This document shows positions 58,737 to 64,000 of a stretch of 64,000 nucleotides of DNA, in pieces. Location: positions 68,500,018-68,564,017 of the forward strand of contig OZ005650.1 in NCBI GenBank assembly GCA_963930645.1, in the 5' to 3' direction. The DNA comes from Salticus scenicus (lineage: Eukaryota; Arthropoda; Arachnida; Araneae; Salticidae). How positions within the stretch are numbered: the stretch's first letter is position 1; each line of letters starts with the position of its first letter. Under the pieces are notes generated by a model, which saw only the letters and a list, made by a program, of their open reading frames with translations, ran no database searches and was not told the DNA's origin. The translations under genes and the position numbers were made by a program.

Positions 58737-59867
58737 TATCAGTACAAAAACCCTTAACGGGTTAAAAGTTTGTGACGCCGCTACTTTATGGCTAGAAGAA
58801 TTTGAAATATGAACCTTAAAAATAATGATATGAAATTTTAAGTGACGCTTTGCAATTAGTTAAAATATACATAGATTTTCTTATTTGATCATTTACTTTC
58901 TACTTTTATTTATATTTATAATGCAAACGTAATATTTTTAGCTTCAACATCAGACAGATATATAAAATACACTCACTGATGTTTTTTAATTCACATTTCA
59001 AATTCAAAATAACAGTTTTAAAAGGAATGATATAAAAATTCCAGTGGCGCCTCGGTGTTATTTTAAAAGGTTTGTTTTTAGATTCTATTAAAATTACTTT
59101 TGTTTTGTCTAATAAAGTATATTTACATAGTGAAACAGTGCTTTTAATTTTCAAATATACTGTCAAATAATTATACTTTCACTGAGTTTGCATTATAAAT
59201 TAAAATTATTTATTTCAATAAATTGATTTATCTTTTGCATCACGCTATCCAAAACATAGTATCATTATGATAGTATCCAGCTGAGTGAAAATGTGCGCAA
59301 AGAGACAGTGTGACGTAAGGAAAATATTTACACAGCTTTTACTCGCAGTTTTGGATAGCGTGACGCAAAAGATAAATCAATTTATTGAAATAAATAATTT
59401 TAATTTATAATGCAAACTCAGTGAAAGTATAATTATTTGACAGTATATTTGAAAATTAAAAGCACTGTTTCACTATGTAAATATACTTTATTAGACAAAA
59501 CAAAAGTAATTTTAATAGAATCTAAAAACAAACCTTTTAAAATAACACCGAGGCGCCACTGGAATTTTTATATCATTCCTTTTAAAACTGTTATTTTGAA
59601 TTTGAAATGTGAATTAAAAAACATCAGTGAGTGTATTTTATATATCTGTCTGATGTTGAAGCTAAAAATATTACGTTTGCATTATAAATATAAATAAAAG
59701 TAGAAAGTAAATGATCAAATAAGAAAATCTATGTATATTTTAACTAATTGCAAAGCGTCACTTAAAATTTCATATCATTATTTTTAAGGTTCATATTTCA
59801 AATTCTTCTAGCCATAAAGTAGCGGCGTCACAAACTTTTAACCCGTTAAGGGTTTTTTGTACTGATA
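58737..59867. repeat. Large palindrome: 519-bp arms, 92-bp spacer
   Basis: Left arm 58737-59255 and right arm 59348-59867 are almost exact reverse complements. The only differences I saw are one substitution (GCATCACGCTATCC against GCGTCACGCTATCC) and one extra base in the A/T run near the outer ends (ACAAAAACCC / GGGTTTTTTGT). Identical 86-codon frames therefore appear in both arms on opposite strands (58906-59166 minus, 59437-59697 plus). The frame (MTVYLKIKSTVSLCKYTLLD...) has no recognised domain. The spacer, 59256-59347, contains ATAGTATCATTATGATAGTAT. A foldback transposon, a recent inverted duplication or an assembly hairpin are all possible. The ends read CAGTAC/GTACTG with only a weak flanking match. 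Confidence 0.85.
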
Positions 59868-60738
59868 TCATTACTTTTTAGGGGTTATTGATCAAAAAAT
59901 TAAAACAAGTCCTTCTGGCTCCTAGGAAGGGTAAACTGATTTATCTTTTATAATGAAGTTGCCACCATTTTTTTTTTTTTTTTTTCAAAATTCTACAATT
60001 TTTCAATTCTACAATTTATTAATGGACTTGATGGATTTATTAATGAAGTCTTGTATATATGGAGTTTTAACATAGAACCTTTCTAATGTAAATTTGAAAT
60101 TTTCAGTGGGCTGGCACAGGGAAACAAGAGGGTAGATTAAGTTGGCAAATGAACATAACAAATACATTTCTGAGATAAATCCACACTACAAATTTAGTTT
60201 GAATTAATTCAGTATTTCAAACGTTATCATGCCGACAAATTTTCAAGTAGCCTGCCACTTGGAAACAAAATGGAGAACCTTCGCACTAGAAAAAAGTATT
60301 GAGTGGGATTCTCAAACTCTTTAAAATAATAATAATAATAATAATAATAAGTGGGATATTTCAAATTTAAGTTAGAATTACGTAATTTACATTTTGCAAG
60401 TTTCTTTTTAGAGAATTACAAATGCAAATTAAACAATTTAAAAAAATGAAGTTAATGTTAAAAATGGAAATTTATTTATTTTCTTTTCCCTTTTGAGGCT
60501 AAGCTCCAATATTCACAATTTAAATTTACATCAAAAGTGCAGGTAAAAATTATTTCTTAAAAATATTTGGTGGAAAAAAATAGACAAAATATAAATTAAG
60601 CTCTACATTTCTATAATTTTAAAAATAAGATAAAATCATTTGGAGAAAACAATTATGGAAAATACAAGTTAAGCTAAAGTTAATACAAGTTAATAAGTAA
60701 AATACAAGTTAAGCTTAAGTTTTACGGAAAATACAAGT
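59868..60738. other. AT-rich non-coding stretch
   Basis: It contains a T run at 59970-59986, (AAT)n at 60327-60350 and short duplicates (AATTCTACAATTT near 59991 and 60005; AATACAAGTTAA near 60661, 60682, 60700). No gene was seen. Confidence 0.6.
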
Positions 60739-60920
60739 TATATATATATTTCTTTTTAAAAATTAAAAATCTCTTTTTAAAATACAGTTAGAGTTTATTC
60801 ATATATTTACTTTACAGACTTTAAAATGATACATATTTTAAATATTAACATAATCAAACTAATTTTTTTATTATTATTTAAAGCAACAATGGATAGGGAA
60901 TGAAAGATCGGATAAATACG

Positions 60921-60986
<66 letters not shown>

Positions 60987-61384
60987 ATAGAATTAAAATT
61001 GATGAAAAATGTGTCAAATAGCAATTATTGAAAAACACGTCAAAATAAATAAATAACATCTTTACTTTCAAACCCATAATAATTTATTAAAAAAGTATAA
61101 TTCTCTCTTTCTTTTTTTTTAATTAATTAATTTATGCATGAAAAATTCCATTTCATAAATATATTTACAACTACTATAAGCAAAAAAACCCTCCTTTAAT
61201 TTTAAATAATTATTTCTACATGTTTCTAAGCAATTAAAAGTGTCTTTTATTTTTTTTTTTTATGAAAAATAAATTAAATATAGGAATGTATATGGTTTTA
61301 ATACAAGCTACGAGATGGCGCCACTAGATGGCGAAAATATTACCTTCATGATAAAACCATACATTCCCATATTTAAGCTATTTT

Positions 61385-61418
<34 letters not shown>

Positions 61419-61904
61419 ACTTTTAATTGCTTAGAAACATGTAGAAATAAATATTTAAAATTAAAGGAGGGTTTTTTATTTATTGTAGTTTTAAATATAG
61501 TTATGAAATGGAATTTTTCATGCAGAAATTAATTAATTAAAAAAAAAAGAAAGAAAGAAAGAGAGAATTATATTTTTAAAATAAATCATGGGTTTCAAAG
61601 TAAAGATGTTATTTATTTATTTTGACGTGTTTTTCAATAACTGCTATTTGACACATTTTTCATGAATTTTAATTCTATTTCTTTCTTTTTTTTTTTTTTT
61701 TTTTTTTTAATATACAATGTATTTATCCCTCCTTTCATTCCCTAGTCATTATAGCTTTAAATAATAATAAAAAAATTAGTTTGATTATGCTAATATTTAA
61801 AATAGGTATCATTTTAAAGTCTGAAAAGTAAATATATGAATAAACTAACTGTATTTTAAAAAGAGATTTTTAATTTTTAAAAAGAAATATATATATATAT
61901 ATAC
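60739..61904. repeat. Large inverted repeat, arms about 555 bp, CTCF-like motif in the loop
   Basis: Left arm 60739-61300 and right arm 61352-61904 pair along their length. Examples are ATCTCTTTTTAAAATACAGT/ACTGTATTTTAAAAAGAGAT, GATGAAAAATGTGTCAAATA, and AACATGTAGAAA/TTTCTACATGTT. The arms differ by substitutions and by homopolymer and (TA)n length: the left has (TA)n at 60922-60982, and the right has T-rich sequence there instead. The 51-bp loop holds GATGGCGCCACTAGATGGCG. There is no coding. Likely an old foldback element. Confidence 0.8.
61321..61333 (+). promoter_or_regulatory. CTCF-like motif CCACTAGATGGCG
   Basis: CCACTAGATGGCG fits the CTCF core consensus (CCANNAGRKGGCR) as I remember it, and sits at the centre of the 60.7-61.9 kb inverted repeat. 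Whether this organism's CTCF uses that consensus here is unknown. Confidence 0.35.
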
Positions 61905-62894
61905 AATATATTTCCAAAAGTGTATGTTTTAATTTAAATTAAAAACAAAAGATGGCGCCAAAACACCATTTGCTGTTTTTTTTTTTCCATTTCCTGTGAG
62001 GAAGGATACATGAAAATAGGAATCGCAAATCATTGAGCTACTATAAAATCGATGTTTATGAATGATTAAAAATTTTTTGCTTTAAAAAATTGTAAAATCA
62101 TCATTATTATGATAAAATGGAATATCTAAAATTACAAAATACTTCCTTATTTAAAATGTTATCTAAATAAATTTTTGACTAAATATAAAATTTTGAAATC
62201 AAAAATATCTTTTTCATAGCAGAAGAGAAAATATATTTAAGTGAATTTGACTTAGCATATATACAATAAATATATAAAAAATGTAATAAAGTATTTTTGC
62301 GTTAAAAAAAGGAAAGTTTAAATAATTCATTGACTGCATTCACGTTGGTCAACCAACCAACATGGCCTTCTCAAGCCTTGATAGTAAAAACCACATCACG
62401 ACGATTTCGCCGAAGGAAAGCATGCAATTGGCGGAGTAATATAGTTCCATTTTTAAAACAGCTTTTATAAAAAACAAGAGTTTTCCTGGAAAAAACGAAA
62501 ACGTTACTAGATTCAGAAAGATCCTATTAACAACATATATTAATTATATGAAAATCCTTCGAGCCGTTTTAGAGATATTTTCAGAATTTCAGTCCATTAC
62601 TCCAACCGTTTTCCCATTTTGGCTTTAAATTGAGATTCAGATCTCAAAACATACTGCATGTGCATGTAGAAATGTAAAAATTTCAGGATAGATTAAGACC
62701 GAAGATAAAAGACTATTTTGAAAAGATCAGAACGAAATATGGCATATTTGCTGAGATATTAAGTGTCGGCTTTTACAATTCTCTTTGAAGTCAAACTAGC
62801 CGTATATATGAGTTCGCAGCGTCAGTTTGGGCTTCCGCTTGCGTCACTCGAAAAACTGCCGTTTTTCATGATATGAAATTTTGCCCGTCTTAAA
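61905..62894. other. Non-coding stretch, nothing recognised
   Basis: A/T-rich, with AAAGATGGCGCCAAAACACC near 61949 recalling the TGGCGCC motif next door. The 62340-62880 part is of higher complexity but has no supported frame. Confidence 0.5.
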
Positions 62895-63560
62895 AATTAT
62901 GAAGGGTGGCCGAGTGGTTATGTCATGGTCACCACACTGCTAATCACCTTTGAGCGTAGGAGAGTGGGATCGATTCCCGCGCTGGCCCTGGGTGTTTTCC
63001 AGCTCTTCGTATCGTAATTCTGTCATGTGCTTTCTGTCTTTATCTGACAAAGATTTACAAGCCAGTGATGCCAGATGGTCGAAAATTATTTCCCCAAACA
63101 AGTCTTCAAATTTCCCCAAATCAGGGTTTTTTTTTTTTTTTTTCGAAAAAATCCCCAACTTGATTTCTACTAAAAAGAGAAAATAAAAAAAAATTTCAAA
63201 AACATATCAAGCAGATTTTTCTATGATTTAAGCTCAGATTTTTCCCCAAATGAAGGCATTTTTTGAAGAAAAAATCCCCAAATAACAATAAAGCTACTGA
63301 AAGTCTCTAGTCGTAGGGATAAATCATTCCGTTGCCAACATTGACAGAAAGTTGAGGAACTCCCCAGATTTGTCCCCAAAAATTTTAGAATTCCCCCAAA
63401 AAGTCTCCACAAACATTTGGTCCCCAAAATTGTCCCCAGAAGCCTCAAAAATCCCCAAAATGGGGAGAAAATACCCAATCTGGTATCACTGTTACAAGCG
63501 GACTCCCCGAGTCAAGCATACAAATCTGATGTGTATGTGTTATCAATAGACAATAAAAAT
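62895..63560 (+). repeat. tRNA-Ser-like SINE, interrupted by a hAT MITE
   Basis: GGTGGCCGAGTGGTTATGTC (A box) is followed by ACACTGCTAATCACC, which fits an anticodon loop of tRNA-Ser(GCT) type, then a long variable region and GTGGGATCGATTCCCGC (a T-arm with paired stem and B box). The acceptor strands do not pair, so it is a SINE head or tRNA pseudogene and not a functional tRNA. Sequence continues GGGTGTTTTCCAGCTCTTCG to 63062 and resumes after the insertion at 63500 with GGACTCCCCGAGTC. Its body differs from the other SINE family here. Confidence 0.65.
63055..63499. mobile_element. 429-bp hAT-like MITE with perfect 8-bp duplication
   Basis: The element 63063-63491 has TIRs CAGTGATGCCAGAT and ATCTGGTATCACTG (one mismatch). 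It is flanked by TTACAAGC on both sides (63055-63062 and 63492-63499). Inside, 'TCCCCAAA' is repeated more than ten times, giving spurious open frames. It inserted into the tRNA-Ser-like SINE. Confidence 0.9.
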
Positions 63561-63564
63561 TATG

Positions 63565-63838
63565 AAAAGCGGGATGACTACGCCACCTGTTTGGTTTTTC
63601 TTCAAAAGTTGCTAAGGCGCTAATTTATATCAAAGTACAACTATATATAAATTTATAGGAAATTCTGTGCATTATTGAGCTATTGCTGTCAGAAAATTTC
63701 TCTTACACACAGACCGACAGGCATTTTCTAAAAATGATGAAATCCTGTTATAGAGCTCTCGAAACGTGTAAATCCATAGGAAATCAAAAATTTTTACGAA
63801 TCCAATACTTTCTTCTATTGAATTAGAAGAAAGTAAAA
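63565..63838 (+). repeat. Family A repeat, copy 4 (5'-truncated)
   Basis: From AAAGCGGGATGACTACGCCA onward it follows family A copy 1 (18010-18303): GAAATTCTGTGCA, CTTACACACAGACCGACAGG, CGAAACGTGTAAATCCATAG and the terminal hairpin CTTTCTTCTATTGAATTAGA-AGAAAG. The 5' two thirds are absent. Confidence 0.75.
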
Positions 63839-64000
63839 TAAAAATTCACAATTATTCTATTTATTTTCAAACAACTGCATATCGAATAATAGTTATTTTT
63901 AACAAAATACAACGCATAGAGTAATTATTTATAATTTCAAATTTTCAATAGAAAGGTTTTGGATAATATCAAACATTAAAGAGACCTAATCCATATACAG
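63839..64000. other. Short A/T-rich tail of the window
   Basis: Nothing recognisable. Confidence 0.7.

Noticed and set aside
58906..59697. Identical 86-codon frames on opposite strands as a duplicated gene
   Set aside because: The duplication is the palindrome itself. The frame has no recognisable domain and is compositionally like A/T-rich non-coding DNA.
62895..62990. Functional tRNA-Ser gene
   Set aside because: A and B boxes and a T stem are present, but the acceptor strands do not pair and the anticodon stem is disturbed. A SINE head fits better.
62940..63623. Open frames of 65-85 codons near the hAT MITE
   Set aside because: They are translations of TCCCCAAA repeats and of the SINE, with no independent support.

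Overview
The window looks like AT-rich, repeat-dense, non-coding DNA from an animal nuclear genome. The likely source is an arthropod, and a chelicerate such as a spider would fit, but the sequence alone does not settle this. The evidence is long A/T runs, many (TA)n, (TG)n and (CTGT)n microsatellites, tRNA-derived SINEs, several MITE-like elements with textbook target-site duplications, stop codons everywhere in all frames, and no bacterial-type gene organisation. I find no intact protein-coding gene. Most short open frames are homopolymer or microsatellite readthrough (poly-Lys, poly-Phe, Tyr-Ile repeats).

Layout. 1.9-4.0 kb: a 2.1-kb element with about 320-bp terminal inverted repeats (TIRs). 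4.7-5.1 kb: remains of a pogo/jerky-like transposase (HTH_psq piece plus zinc-binding C-terminus). 7.6-9.0 kb: a TIR MITE and a hairpin-ended repeat (family B). 10.8 kb: a candidate 124-nt coding exon, minus strand. 13.1-18.3 kb: a long-TIR element, a pogo-type MITE, and a family A repeat holding a nested inverted repeat. 19.4-23.8 kb: a dispersed 740-bp repeat and a 2.2-kb Helitron-like element between two diverged direct repeats. 28.0-29.5 kb: a second copy of the 740-bp repeat, split by a hAT-like element with a perfect 8-bp duplication. 30-31.9 kb: a small tandem repeat, family B again, and a decayed coding-like patch. 33-36.5 kb: a Tc1-like long-TIR element, a GC-rich promoter-like island, a foldback element carrying hammerhead ribozyme motifs on both strands, and a SINE. 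39-48 kb: a piggyBac-type MITE, repeat families A, C and D, more SINEs, and two further hammerhead-family copies. 48.8-57.5 kb: a second MITE copy, families E, D and A, a mariner MITE with a perfect 36-bp TIR, and a small GC-richer open patch. 58.7-61.9 kb: two large palindromes (519-bp arms at nearly 100% identity; about 555-bp arms, more diverged). 62.9-63.8 kb: a tRNA-Ser-like SINE interrupted by a hAT MITE (perfect 8-bp duplication), followed by a truncated family A copy.

Two patterns stand out. First, the foldback family at 35.6, 43.0 and 47.6 kb carries a recognisable type I hammerhead ribozyme core (CTGATGA, a GGGTCG/CGACCC helix II, GAAAC, and a matching helix I). This fits the hammerhead-bearing Penelope-like or retrozyme class. 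Second, at least five repeat families with different bodies share one layout: a terminal hairpin, a common core (TTTACACGTTTTGAGG-type), a CT/GT microsatellite, and internal tandem units. That layout resembles Helitron/Helentron-type non-autonomous elements. Calls rest on reading the sequence; nothing was aligned or searched.
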